A stretch of DNA of 14,697 bases from an uncultured Veillonella sp. GTDB lineage: Bacteria > Bacillota > Negativicutes > Veillonellales > Veillonellaceae. A program made the position numbers and the translations under genes. The DNA is taken from contig CAAFUD010000027.1 of the NCBI GenBank assembly GCA_900766125.1, positions 1 through 14,697 on the forward strand. The letters run 5' to 3'. Positions 1-7,804 of the stretch are shown piece by piece (position 1 is the first letter of the stretch; each line of letters begins with the position of its first letter). The notes below the pieces were generated by a model, which saw nothing but the letters and a program-made list of their open reading frames with translations, was not told the DNA's origin and did not search any database.

Positions 1-106
1 GTTCTTAGGTTACCCTAAAACTAATATCATTACTGGTTCTTACTTGAAAGGTGCTGTCATGTACCCAAGTGATTACTACTGGATTACTAACAAAATTACA
101 AAATAG
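1..106 (+). CDS. C-terminal end of a family-5 ABC substrate-binding protein (partial)
   Basis: Only the last 34 codons lie in the window; the frame starts at base 2 and ends at TAG 104-106. The tail begins FLGYPKTNI and ends in a DYYWIT stretch. It lines up with the tail of the complete binding protein at 1964-3517, which has FLGYPKINI and EYYIIT at the same spacing. This is therefore very probably the upstream binding protein of the same importer. The first ATPase starts 12 bases after the stop, consistent with one operon. The rest of the gene, and presumably the permeases, lie outside the window. Confidence 0.85.
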   Translation, partial: FLGYPKTNIITGSYLKGAVMYPSDYYWITNKITK

Positions 107-118
107 TAAGGAGCTATA

Positions 119-916
119 ATGGCAGAAAATATACTAACTGTAGAAAACCTTAACATCGCGTACCAAGGTGTGCCTGCTGTTATGGATGTGAATTTTACCT
201 TGGAACGCGGCAAGGTATTAACCATCGTAGGTGAGTCTGGATCCGGTAAAACTACCGTGATTCGGGCCCTCATGGGTTTATTGCCTGTAGGTGGTGAGGT
301 CACAGATGGTACAATGCTCTTTAATGGTCAAGACCTTCGCACCCTATCTAAGTCTGAATGGAGAGCTATACGTGGTAAAGATATGGCCATGATTTTCCAA
401 GATAGTGGTAGTGCTTTAGACCCAATAGTTCGCATTGGTAAACAGTTTAGAGAATTATTTAAATCTCATATAGAAATTACCAATGATGAATGTGATCGAC
501 GAGCAATTGAGTTATTAGAATCTGTTTCTCTCCCTAATGGGGCAGATATATTGCGCCGTTATCCACATGAGTTATCCGGCGGTCAACGCCAACGTGTGGG
601 CATTGCTATGGCATTAGCGCTGGATCCTGCGTTATTAATTGGTGATGAACCTACATCTGCTTTAGATGTAACAACACAATCACAAGTTGTTATGCAAATG
701 CTAGAACTTGCTAAAGAGCATAATTCTGCTATCGTAATGGTTACGCATAACCTTGGTGTAGCGGCCTATATGTCCGACTATATCATTGTTATGAAAAAGG
801 GTCGTGTTGTTGATGCGGGTACACCGCAAGACATTTTGGAAAACCCATCTAATGAATATACGAAGCAATTAAAAGATGCTGTACCAACATTGGAAGGAGG
901 TCGTTACATTGACTAA
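119..916 (+). CDS. ABC importer ATPase, NikD/DppD-like
   Basis: This 265-residue cytoplasmic ATP-binding subunit belongs to a nickel/oligopeptide-type ABC importer. Visible motifs are Walker A GESGSGKTT (38-46), Q-loop Gln94, signature LSGGQ (152-156), Walker B ending in GDE (175-177), D-loop SALD (180-183) and switch His210. At this length it matches NikD-type subunits (about 255 residues) better than OppD/DppD (about 325), because the long C-terminal extension of the latter is missing. The ATG has a ribosome binding site TAAGGAG just upstream. The gene follows a binding-protein gene by 12 bases and overlaps the second ATPase by 8 bases, so the two are probably translationally coupled and form a heterodimer. 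The substrate (nickel, another metal chelate, or peptide) cannot be decided from the ATPase. Family assignment is sure, substrate is not. Confidence 0.93.
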   Translation: MAENILTVENLNIAYQGVPAVMDVNFTLERGKVLTIVGESGSGKTTVIRALMGLLPVGGEVTDGTMLFNGQDLRTLSKSEWRAIRGKDMAMIFQDSGSALDPIVRIGKQFRELFKSHIEITNDECDRRAIELLESVSLPNGADILRRYPHELSGGQRQRVGIAMALALDPALLIGDEPTSALDVTTQSQVVMQMLELAKEHNSAIVMVTHNLGVAAYMSDYIIVMKKGRVVDAGTPQDILENPSNEYTKQLKDAVPTLEGGRYID

Positions 917-1721
917 CTACGCTGTAGAATTAAAAAATGTATGTAAACGATTCCCACTTCCTACTGGTGGTGAGCTCGAAGCGTGTAAGAGTATTAATAT
1001 CACCTTAGAAAAAGGCGAGTCCCTTGGGATTGTAGGGGAATCTGGCTCTGGTAAAACGACTTTGGTTCGTATGATTATGAAGATGCTGCCTATCACAGAA
1101 GGCGAGATTTATGTAGATGGTGTAGAGATTCAACATATGAACTCTGAGCAAACGAGAGAATACCGCAAGAAAATTCAAATGGTATTCCAAGATCCATCTG
1201 CAGCCTTCAATCCGCGTATGAAGGTAAAGGATATTATCCTTGAACCGTTATACAATTTTGGGCTTCTTGAAAAAGGAAAAGAAGAACAAATCGCAGGTGA
1301 CTATCTTGAAATGGTAGACCTACCTCGGGAGTTCATGCATCGTTATCCTCATGAAATGTCTGGTGGTCAACGTCAACGTGTAGCTATTGCTCGTGCCATT
1401 GTACTTGAACCAGAAATTCTTGTTCTAGATGAGGCAACAAGTGCTCTAGACGTGTCTGTACAAGACTCCATCGCCTATTTACTAGCGCGTTTACAAAAGA
1501 AGAAAAATTTAACATATCTATTTATCGCTCATGATATTGCGTTCATTCGTACTATGTGTCATAAGGTAGTGGTTATGTATAAAGGTGCTATCGTTGAAGA
1601 GCTAGATGCATTCCATTTAGCAGATGCAAAACATCCTTATACAAAGGTTCTATTGAGCTCTATCTTTGAAATTGGTAAAGATCATAAGCCACTTACCTTA
1701 GAAGAAGCTGGGAAAGCGTAA
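909..1721 (+). CDS. ABC importer ATPase, NikE/DppF-like
   Basis: This is the second ATPase of the importer, 270 residues. I start it at TTG 909, not at the upstream in-frame ATG 876. A full AAGGAGG (894-900) sits 8 bases before the TTG, and the family-typical N-terminus (TNYAVELKNV) begins there. The ATG has no Shine-Dalgarno and would force a 41-base overlap with the previous gene. Motifs from the TTG start are Walker A GESGSGKTT (43-51), Q-loop Gln94 in FQDP, signature MSGGQ (150-154), Walker B ILVLDE (170-175), SALD (178-181) and switch His208 in AHD. It is a cytoplasmic partner of the preceding subunit. A strong terminator follows 13 bases after the stop and ends the operon. Nickel versus peptide specificity is undetermined. 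Confidence 0.93.
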   Translation: MTNYAVELKNVCKRFPLPTGGELEACKSINITLEKGESLGIVGESGSGKTTLVRMIMKMLPITEGEIYVDGVEIQHMNSEQTREYRKKIQMVFQDPSAAFNPRMKVKDIILEPLYNFGLLEKGKEEQIAGDYLEMVDLPREFMHRYPHEMSGGQRQRVAIARAIVLEPEILVLDEATSALDVSVQDSIAYLLARLQKKKNLTYLFIAHDIAFIRTMCHKVVVMYKGAIVEELDAFHLADAKHPYTKVLLSSIFEIGKDHKPLTLEEAGKA

Positions 1722-1734
1722 ATTTTGATTATAT

Positions 1735-1771
1735 AAAATAGCAGTTAGCCATTTGGTTAACTGCTATTTTT
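1735..1771 (+). terminator. Rho-independent terminator of the ATPase operon
   Basis: A 16-bp stem (1735-1750 with 1755-1770, one G-U wobble) has the loop ATTT, and the T-rich 3' arm runs into TATAT. It lies immediately after the second ATPase and before the leader of the next binding-protein gene. Confidence 0.88.
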
Positions 1772-1882
1772 ATATTATCTATTATTTATTATGCGGATAA
1801 TTTTTTCTTCTACATAAATATATCGAAAATTTTCTCGAAAATGATTGTGTTAACACTAGATATATAGTATAGTTGACTAAGC

Positions 1883-1904
1883 AATATACCTCTATGGGTA
1901 TATT
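1883..1904. promoter_or_regulatory. Inverted repeat upstream of the binding-protein gene, possible operator
   Basis: AATATACC (1883-1890) and GGTATATT (1897-1904) are perfect 8-base arms around a 6-base spacer. They lie 60-80 bases before the ATG at 1964. A -35-like TTGACT (1873-1878) is adjacent, though its spacing to the TATATT in the right arm (20 bases) is too long for a normal promoter. The 242-base gap also holds the palindromes GAAAATTTTC (1825-1834) and GTGTTAACAC (1847-1856). No regulator is recognised; an operator role is inferred only from symmetry and position. Confidence 0.35.
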
Positions 1905-1963
1905 TAAAATATGCTCATATGAAATGATATACATATACATATAGAGAAAGGTTAGGTGTGTGA

Positions 1964-3517
1964 ATGAAAGGATTACGTAAGGCGTTACTGATTGGTATGA
2001 CCCTTGGTGTGACAGTACTTGGCACTGTAGGCTGTATGAATCAATTATCCAATTCATCTAATGATATATTAAAAGTAGGGGCCATTAGCTTTGCTGGTAC
2101 CTTAGAACCAACAGAAAACTATTTTAGTTGGGCTGTTGTACGATATGGTGTTGGGGAAACACTCATAAAATTTGATGATCACATGAATGCTAAGCCCTGG
2201 TTAGCATCCTCTTGGAAACAAAGTGATGATAAGCTGACTTGGACTTTCACCATCAACGATAAGGTTAAGTTCTCTAATGGTAATGCTCTTACTGCTGAGG
2301 CCGTAAAGGCGTCTTTGGAACGAACCTTTTCGAAGAGTAAACGGGCAAAAACATTCTTCAATTACACTGAAATGACGGCTAATGGTCAAGAGCTCACAAT
2401 TAAGACCGATAAGCCTTATTATAATTTGCCAAACTTATTGGGGGATCCATTATTCTTGATTATGGATGTAACTGCTGAGGCAAATGGTCGTGATATTGCG
2501 AAGGAAGGTCCTATTGGTACTGGTCCTTATGTAGTGACATCATTTACAAAAGAGCGTGCTGAGCTAGCACGGAATGATAACTACTGGGATGGCAAGCCAG
2601 GCTTTGCTAAGGTTGAAATTCCATCTATTAATGATGCTAATACGCGTGCTATGGCGCTCCAGGCCGGAGATGTAGATATGGCTGTTAGCATTGGTCCTGG
2701 CGAATACAGTATCTTCCAAAACGATAAGAAATTTACTATTTATGAAGAATCATCCTTACGTGATGTATTCGTTCGGATGAGCCAAAAAGGTAAGCTTAAG
2801 AATGCTAATCTTCGAGCGGCCCTCATTGCCGGAGCGGATCGTGAGTCTTATGCAAAGAACCTTATGAAGGATACCTTTATTGCCGGTAAGGCTCCATTGC
2901 CACCGTCCATTGATTATGGATTCAATCAATTGCGGGATCCTAATAAATATAATGTTGAACGTGCTAAAGAATTACTTAAACGTGAAGGTTATATTGATAC
3001 AAATGGTGATGGGATTGTAGATAAAGATGGTGAAAACCTAGTGCTTGATTTCTATGCCTATACATCTCGTCCTGAATTGCCATTATATGCAGAGGCATTA
3101 CAAGCGGACTACAAAAAAATCGGTGTAGATTTACAAATTAAAATCATAGACTATGCTGTGATTGATACATTGGCGCAATCTGGGGATTACGATATGCTCA
3201 TCTCTAGTGTAGTTACTGCTAATACTGGCGAACCTGTATGGTTCTTAAAACAATACTGGGGGACCGGTGCTGAGGCAAATGGTTCTGGATTCTCCAATCC
3301 ACGTTTCGATGAATTGTTAGCTCTTGATGAAAGTGCCAACGATCCGGTGGTACGTAGAAATGCAGTTATCAATGCACAACAATTGATGCTTGATGACTCT
3401 GTAGCCTTATTCCTTGGATACCCTAAGATTAATATTGTAGGGAATAACCATATCGATGGTATTAAAATATCTCCATCTGAATACTATATCATTACGAAAG
3501 ACTTAAAACGGAAATAA
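1964..3517 (+). CDS. Nickel/peptide-type ABC substrate-binding lipoprotein
   Basis: This 517-residue solute-binding protein of family 5 (NikA/DppA/OppA type) is expected outside the cytoplasmic membrane. The N-terminus is a lipoprotein signal: positive MKGLRK, a hydrophobic stretch to about residue 23, then Cys24 after TVG (an imperfect lipobox). The fold is supported by family hallmarks such as LASSW near 65, WTF..DKVKFSNG near 95, PIGTGPY near 185, NDNYWDGKP and AGDVDMA. These resemble NikA more than classical OppA. Residues 345-356 (DTNGDGIVDKDG) form an EF-hand-like acidic loop, common in such proteins and a possible calcium site. An AGGTG ribosome binding site precedes the ATG. The gene has its own leader and terminators on both sides, so it is probably transcribed apart from the ATPases although it likely shares them. 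The substrate is not certain. Confidence 0.9.
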   Translation: MKGLRKALLIGMTLGVTVLGTVGCMNQLSNSSNDILKVGAISFAGTLEPTENYFSWAVVRYGVGETLIKFDDHMNAKPWLASSWKQSDDKLTWTFTINDKVKFSNGNALTAEAVKASLERTFSKSKRAKTFFNYTEMTANGQELTIKTDKPYYNLPNLLGDPLFLIMDVTAEANGRDIAKEGPIGTGPYVVTSFTKERAELARNDNYWDGKPGFAKVEIPSINDANTRAMALQAGDVDMAVSIGPGEYSIFQNDKKFTIYEESSLRDVFVRMSQKGKLKNANLRAALIAGADRESYAKNLMKDTFIAGKAPLPPSIDYGFNQLRDPNKYNVERAKELLKREGYIDTNGDGIVDKDGENLVLDFYAYTSRPELPLYAEALQADYKKIGVDLQIKIIDYAVIDTLAQSGDYDMLISSVVTANTGEPVWFLKQYWGTGAEANGSGFSNPRFDELLALDESANDPVVRRNAVINAQQLMLDDSVALFLGYPKINIVGNNHIDGIKISPSEYYIITKDLKRK

Positions 3518-3582
3518 TTTTATTATATAAACCTATAGTAATGAAACTTGTTAATATAATTTAAAGTAGTTGTAGACATATC

Positions 3583-3618
3583 AAAAGAGGACTAGCCATG
3601 TGAGCTAGTCCTCTTTTT
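3583..3618. terminator. Bidirectional terminator between convergent genes
   Basis: A perfect 14-bp stem (3583-3596 with 3604-3617) has a 7-base loop, five T on the + side (3614-3618) and four A on the other. It lies between the binding-protein gene (+) and the convergent unknown gene (-), so it can serve both. Confidence 0.9.
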
Positions 3619-3643
3619 GTAGTTAGTTAATTTTTGTAGTAAG

Positions 3644-4579
3644 TTATTTTTTCTTTTGCTCTGTTGCATCAAGTTCTGCCATATTTACGACATTTGCTTT
3701 ACCAACCATTTTGTTATATTTAATAAATAGTTGTGTATATGCTTCGCCGTAGGAAGAATTGATGATGATATAGTTGCGAGCCTCTGCGACAAATTCTTTT
3801 ACAGAATCTTGATACTCGCGAACTGCGTTTTGCGTTTCTGATGTTGTACCAGGTTGTAATTTGTTGATGCGTTGCGTGATTTGTTGCAAGTTTGCTTCAA
3901 CCTTTTGGGTATCCGTATTTCCATCTGGATCGATAAGATCGATTGTTTGGGCCGTCATGAGATTTAACTCGATGAAGTTAACTGCATTTTCACGTTTTTC
4001 ACCTTGATATTCAGTCATGCGTTCTGTATAGAGCTCATTATTACGATTATCTAAGGCTAAATCTAAAGCGTTGTATGTAGCGTAGAATTGTTCAGCTAGA
4101 GGTACATACTGTGCCGCTAACTCATCGCTACCTTTGAAATTATCTTTTTCAAAACGACGTTCTACATAGTAGGCTTGCAATTGATCCGCAACAGGAATCA
4201 ATTGATCTAGCACTGCTAATACATCATTAGTTGATTGGTTTACATCTTCGTATGGAGTAGGGCTATCTTGCTTTGCAGCCTCTAATGCTGTTTTAAGATC
4301 TTTGTATTTAGGTAATGTAATCGTCGTGTTATGGGACCCATTACGTAACTCTTCAAGAGTTGGTTGTAATTGATTTGCATAGGCTACACTGTACGCGTTA
4401 TATGAGTCTAATGCGACGATATAAGGTCGGATAGCGTTGATCTTGTCGTCAACGGTTGATCGATATAAAATTGTCGTTGTATTGGATGACAAGAGTGTAT
4501 ACACCCCATAGATCCCACCACCGATAATAGCGACGCCAAGTATAACGGCTGCTATTAACTTGATGTACCCCTTTTTCAA
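3644..4579 (-). CDS. Membrane-anchored extracytoplasmic protein of unknown function, DUF3829-like
   Basis: This 311-residue protein has basic MKKGYIK, one hydrophobic helix (about 7-30, rich in Ile, Gly and Val), and then a long polar, probably all-helical domain. No Cys lipobox is seen, so a signal anchor or uncleaved signal peptide is likely and the bulk should be outside the membrane. The domain recalls DUF3829 proteins: SYNAY near 58-62, YY.ER.F.KDNFKG near 140-152, many Gln/Asn, no catalytic motif. That match is from memory and moderate. The start is TTG, chosen because AAGGAG lies about 9 bases upstream and no better ATG exists. It is monocistronic, with its own extended -10 promoter and the shared terminator 3583-3618. 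The C-terminus ends in a charged KKK tail. Function unknown. Confidence 0.8.
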   Translation of the reverse strand: MKKGYIKLIAAVILGVAIIGGGIYGVYTLLSSNTTTILYRSTVDDKINAIRPYIVALDSYNAYSVAYANQLQPTLEELRNGSHNTTITLPKYKDLKTALEAAKQDSPTPYEDVNQSTNDVLAVLDQLIPVADQLQAYYVERRFEKDNFKGSDELAAQYVPLAEQFYATYNALDLALDNRNNELYTERMTEYQGEKRENAVNFIELNLMTAQTIDLIDPDGNTDTQKVEANLQQITQRINKLQPGTTSETQNAVREYQDSVKEFVAEARNYIIINSSYGEAYTQLFIKYNKMVGKANVVNMAELDATEQKKK

Positions 4580-4625
4580 CTGCGCACGCTCCTTGAAAAC
4601 ACACTAACTCTTTTTGGATCCGTTT

Positions 4626-4640
4626 GGGCGGACTACGCCC
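4626..4640 (-). other. Short GC hairpin in the leader of the unknown membrane protein
   Basis: GGGCG-GACTA-CGCCC is a perfect 5-bp stem that stands out in an AT-rich leader, between the promoter (4659-4667) and the TTG start at 4579. It could be an RNA hairpin in the 5' leader. Its GGCGGACT core is identical to the end of the foldback element at 11241; this may be chance. Confidence 0.35.
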
Positions 4641-4658
4641 CTAAGAGTAATTAGTTAT

Positions 4659-4693
4659 ATTATATCATAAACTTACGTCCCAAAAAAGACGTA
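4659..4693 (-). promoter_or_regulatory. Extended -10 promoter with adjacent dyad for the unknown membrane protein
   Basis: Read on the minus strand, TGATATAAT (4667-4659) is a perfect TG-N-TATAAT extended -10. The -35 region is not consensus (T-rich, 4682-4687). It is straddled by an inverted repeat TACGTC/GACGTA (4674-4679 and 4688-4693, 8-base spacer), which could bind a regulator. The rest of the 315-base gap 4580-4894 holds the hairpin 4626-4640, the helicase promoter and AT-rich sequence without a supportable gene. Confidence 0.5.
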
Positions 4694-4836
4694 TAGAGTG
4701 GAGAATCATAAGGAATAGATGAAATTATGTTATGTGAACATGTATTAATATTTGTAATTAGTGATTTGTAGAGGGATAACCTTAAAAGGCTTTTACATAA
4801 ACAAGCTATTCTGCATAAAAATATATTTCTCTAGAC

Positions 4837-4859
4837 GCTGCAGCTGCGGCTGGTATAAT
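4837..4859 (+). promoter_or_regulatory. Promoter of the helicase-Nudix operon with overlapping palindrome
   Basis: TGGTATAAT (4851-4859) is an extended -10 with a perfect TATAAT. The expected -35 position (CTAGAC, 4831-4836) is poor, which the TG element can compensate. Directly upstream, overlapping palindromes GCTGCAGC and GCAGCTGC (4837-4847) form a GC-rich block in an AT-rich region and may be an operator. Transcription would start near 4866, giving a leader of about 30 bases to the ribosome binding site GGGGAG (4883-4888) and the ATG at 4895. Confidence 0.55.
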
Positions 4860-4894
4860 AGCAAGTATAGTATTCATTATATGGGGAGTTTTTT

Positions 4895-7798
4895 ATGTCA
4901 GAATCGAATCGTTTACTCAACTTTGCTACATCTTCAGAACTCATAGCAAATGGGGAAGGGCGCAATGTGCTATCTGCTATAGAAGATGGTTTGCGTAATT
5001 GTGATGAGTTTTTAATATCTGTAGCATTTATAACACCAGAAGGATTACTAACATTAAAGCCAATACTTAAAGAGTTAGAAGATCGAGGTGTACATGGTCG
5101 CATATTAACAACAGATTATCTTGGTTTTAATAGTCCACAAGTTCTAGAAGATTTAGGTAATCTAAAGAATATTGATTTGAAGGTATATTGTACTACTCAA
5201 GGTAGTGGACATGGTTTTCATACAAAGGGATATATTTTTAGGAAAGATGAATCCTATCAAATTATAATAGGTAGTTCTAATTTAACTATTAATGCGCTAA
5301 AGAGCAATAGAGAGTGGAATACCCGTTCTGAAGTACATGGTAGCGATACTTATGCTCGAGAGATTAATGAGGAATTTGAACTGTATTGGGATTCAAAATT
5401 TGCCATTCCTTATGAAGAGTTTATACCTTGGTATAAGCCTAGATGGGTTCGTCCAGAACGTTCTTCTCAAAGGTCTGTAGCGGAACAGTTTAATCAAGTT
5501 GATTTACCTACTTTAGAACCTAATATAATGCAACAACAGTTTATTGCCAACTTTAATGAGCTAAGAGCTAATCAGGCTAAACGAGGGCTTTTAATTTCTG
5601 CTACGGGGACAGGAAAAACTTATGCAGCAGCCTTTACGATGCGTGAAATGAATCCGAAAAGAATTCTATTTTTAGTGCACCGCGAACAAATAGCAAAACA
5701 GGCAATGGCAAGTTTTGAACGGGTTTATAATGATCCATCTATAACGTTTGGGTTAGTATCTGGTAATGTTAAAAAATATGATGCTACCCATGTATTTTCT
5801 ACAATGCAAATGATGGGGCGTTATGATGTAATGAAACAATACGATCCAAAAACTTTTGATTGTATTATTATTGACGAAGTACATCGTGCAGGCTCTGAAA
5901 GTTATCAACGTATTATCGACTATTTTAAACCACAGTTTCTATTAGGTATGACTGCAAGTCCGGAGCGGACTGATGGTTATGATTTATATGAGCTCTTTGA
6001 TCATAATATTATTTATGAAATTCGATTACAACAGGCTCTAGAGGAAGATTTATTGTGTCCATTCCACTATTTTGGTATTAGTGACTTATGGGTTGATACA
6101 GACGAACCGATTACTGATATGGAGGTTACTTTTTCTAATTTATCAACAAAGGAGCGTGTAGATAAAATTATTGAAAAGATTCGCTACTTTGGACATAGTG
6201 GTAGTCGAGTAAAAGGCCTGGTATTCTGCAGTAATCGCGTTGAAGCAAAGGCTTTATCTGACGCTTTTAATGAGCGAGGGATTTATCGCACGGTAAGCTT
6301 GACGGGTGAGGATAGCCAAGAAAGTAGAGAGAAAACGATTGCTCGATTAACAGGGACCGGGGAGTATCAAGGTAGACTTGATGAGCAGTTAGATTATATA
6401 TTTACTGTAGATATATTTAATGAAGGCGTTGATATACCTGAAATCAATCAAGTTATTATGTTACGTCAAACTGAAAGCCCAATAATTTTTATTCAACAAT
6501 TAGGACGTGGACTTCGTAAGTTTGAAGATAAGGAATATGTAGTTATCCTTGATTTTATTGGGAACTATACAAATAACTTTATGATTCCCTTGGCACTATC
6601 TGGTGATAGAAGTTATAACAAAGATACATTGCGTCGATATGTACAAGCAGGTAATCGTATTATCCCTGGTAGCTCAACAGTACATTTTGATAAAATTGCG
6701 AAACAACGTATTTACGAATCTATTGATACGGCAAAGTTTTCTGATATGAAATTAATAAAAGAAGCCTATTTTAATTTGCGCTTTAAATTAGGTCGTATTC
6801 CTAGAATTTCTGATTTTGCAGAACATGGCTCTATTGATGTAAGTCGAATTTTTTATAAATTTAAGTCCTATCATAATTTCTTGATAAAGATTAAAGATAA
6901 GGATTATGATGTATCATTCACACCTGCTCAGGAACGGATGTTACATTTTATATCTCAAAAACTAACAACAGGAATACGTGTACGAGAGCTATTAGTATTA
7001 CAAGCATTATTAGAAGGAAAACAGGATGTTATTACATATGTATCTAATGAGCTTTTAAATACATATAATGTAGAATTATCTGAGCATGGGCGAATTAATC
7101 TCATTAATGTTATGACAAATCAATTCGGTGTGAAAGCGGCACAAAAAACATTTGAAGATAGTGTATTTATTGAATTATCTAATGGTCGTTATGGAATATC
7201 TCAAGCATTTAAAGATGCATTAGAAAATAGTAATTTTAAAGAGCAAGTACAAGAACTTGTTGCCTATGGTTTGAAACAGTTTGATGATAAATATAAAGGT
7301 AAGATTTATCCGAATACTCCTTTTGCTTTATATGAAAAGTATACCTATGAACAAGTGTGCCAATTATTAGAATGGCCTCAAAATGAAGTACCATTGAATA
7401 TTGGGGGATATAAATTCCATAAGGAGACAAAGACATATCCTGTATTCATCAATTATCATAAAGCAGATGATATTCAAGATACTATTAAGTATGAAGATAG
7501 ATTTGAAAATCCAGGATTATTGAAAGCTATTTCTAAAAATAAACGATCATTTTCTTCTGATGATGTGCAGACTGCATTTAACGCTGATGCCTTAGGGGTT
7601 TCTATGCACTTGTTTATGAGAAAGAATAAGGATGATGAAGAGTCTAAAGAGTTTTACTATTTGGGTCCTATTCATTCTACAGGACGAGAACGAGCTAAAG
7701 AAATCTTTATGGCAAATGGTACTACGGCAGTAGAGCTAGAGTATCAACTTGAAGTGCCCGTACGGGATGATATTTATGATTATATTATTAATGGGTAA
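4895..7798 (+). CDS. PLD-like nuclease / superfamily 2 helicase with DUF3427-like C-terminus
   Basis: This 967-residue cytoplasmic protein has three parts. Residues about 1-165 resemble a phospholipase-D-type nuclease: His109-x-Lys111 followed by IIIGSSN (123-129), a single HxK...GSSN half-site, so an active enzyme would need a dimer. Residues about 205-600 are a DEAD/DEAH (ResIII-type) motor: Walker A SATGTGKT (235-242), DEVH (327-330), TAS (353-355), FNEGVDIP near 508-515 and QQLGRGLR (534-541). The remaining ~370 residues fit the DUF3427 C-terminus seen in such helicases. PLD-helicase proteins occur in defence islands and restriction systems, and DUF3427 helicases are often near Nudix genes, as here. 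A role in DNA restriction or repair is inference. No methyltransferase lies beside it, so it is not a simple restriction-modification unit. All motifs are intact. The next gene starts 6 bases after the stop. Confidence 0.9.
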   Translation: MSESNRLLNFATSSELIANGEGRNVLSAIEDGLRNCDEFLISVAFITPEGLLTLKPILKELEDRGVHGRILTTDYLGFNSPQVLEDLGNLKNIDLKVYCTTQGSGHGFHTKGYIFRKDESYQIIIGSSNLTINALKSNREWNTRSEVHGSDTYAREINEEFELYWDSKFAIPYEEFIPWYKPRWVRPERSSQRSVAEQFNQVDLPTLEPNIMQQQFIANFNELRANQAKRGLLISATGTGKTYAAAFTMREMNPKRILFLVHREQIAKQAMASFERVYNDPSITFGLVSGNVKKYDATHVFSTMQMMGRYDVMKQYDPKTFDCIIIDEVHRAGSESYQRIIDYFKPQFLLGMTASPERTDGYDLYELFDHNIIYEIRLQQALEEDLLCPFHYFGISDLWVDTDEPITDMEVTFSNLSTKERVDKIIEKIRYFGHSGSRVKGLVFCSNRVEAKALSDAFNERGIYRTVSLTGEDSQESREKTIARLTGTGEYQGRLDEQLDYIFTVDIFNEGVDIPEINQVIMLRQTESPIIFIQQLGRGLRKFEDKEYVVILDFIGNYTNNFMIPLALSGDRSYNKDTLRRYVQAGNRIIPGSSTVHFDKIAKQRIYESIDTAKFSDMKLIKEAYFNLRFKLGRIPRISDFAEHGSIDVSRIFYKFKSYHNFLIKIKDKDYDVSFTPAQERMLHFISQKLTTGIRVRELLVLQALLEGKQDVITYVSNELLNTYNVELSEHGRINLINVMTNQFGVKAAQKTFEDSVFIELSNGRYGISQAFKDALENSNFKEQVQELVAYGLKQFDDKYKGKIYPNTPFALYEKYTYEQVCQLLEWPQNEVPLNIGGYKFHKETKTYPVFINYHKADDIQDTIKYEDRFENPGLLKAISKNKRSFSSDDVQTAFNADALGVSMHLFMRKNKDDEESKEFYYLGPIHSTGRERAKEIFMANGTTAVELEYQLEVPVRDDIYDYIING

Positions 7799-7804
7799 GG
7801 ATAT

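Noticed and set aside
876..908. Upstream ATG start for the second ATPase
   Set aside because: No Shine-Dalgarno at proper spacing, and it would add 11 non-family residues; TTG 909 has a full AAGGAGG.
1782..2057. A 91-codon minus-strand frame across the leader of the binding protein
   Set aside because: It is an AT-rich leader frame that runs into the signal-peptide region of the real gene on the other strand.
4761..4946. A 61-codon + strand frame running through the helicase promoter
   Set aside because: It overlaps the promoter and start of the helicase in another frame, and its translation shows no domain or ribosome binding site.
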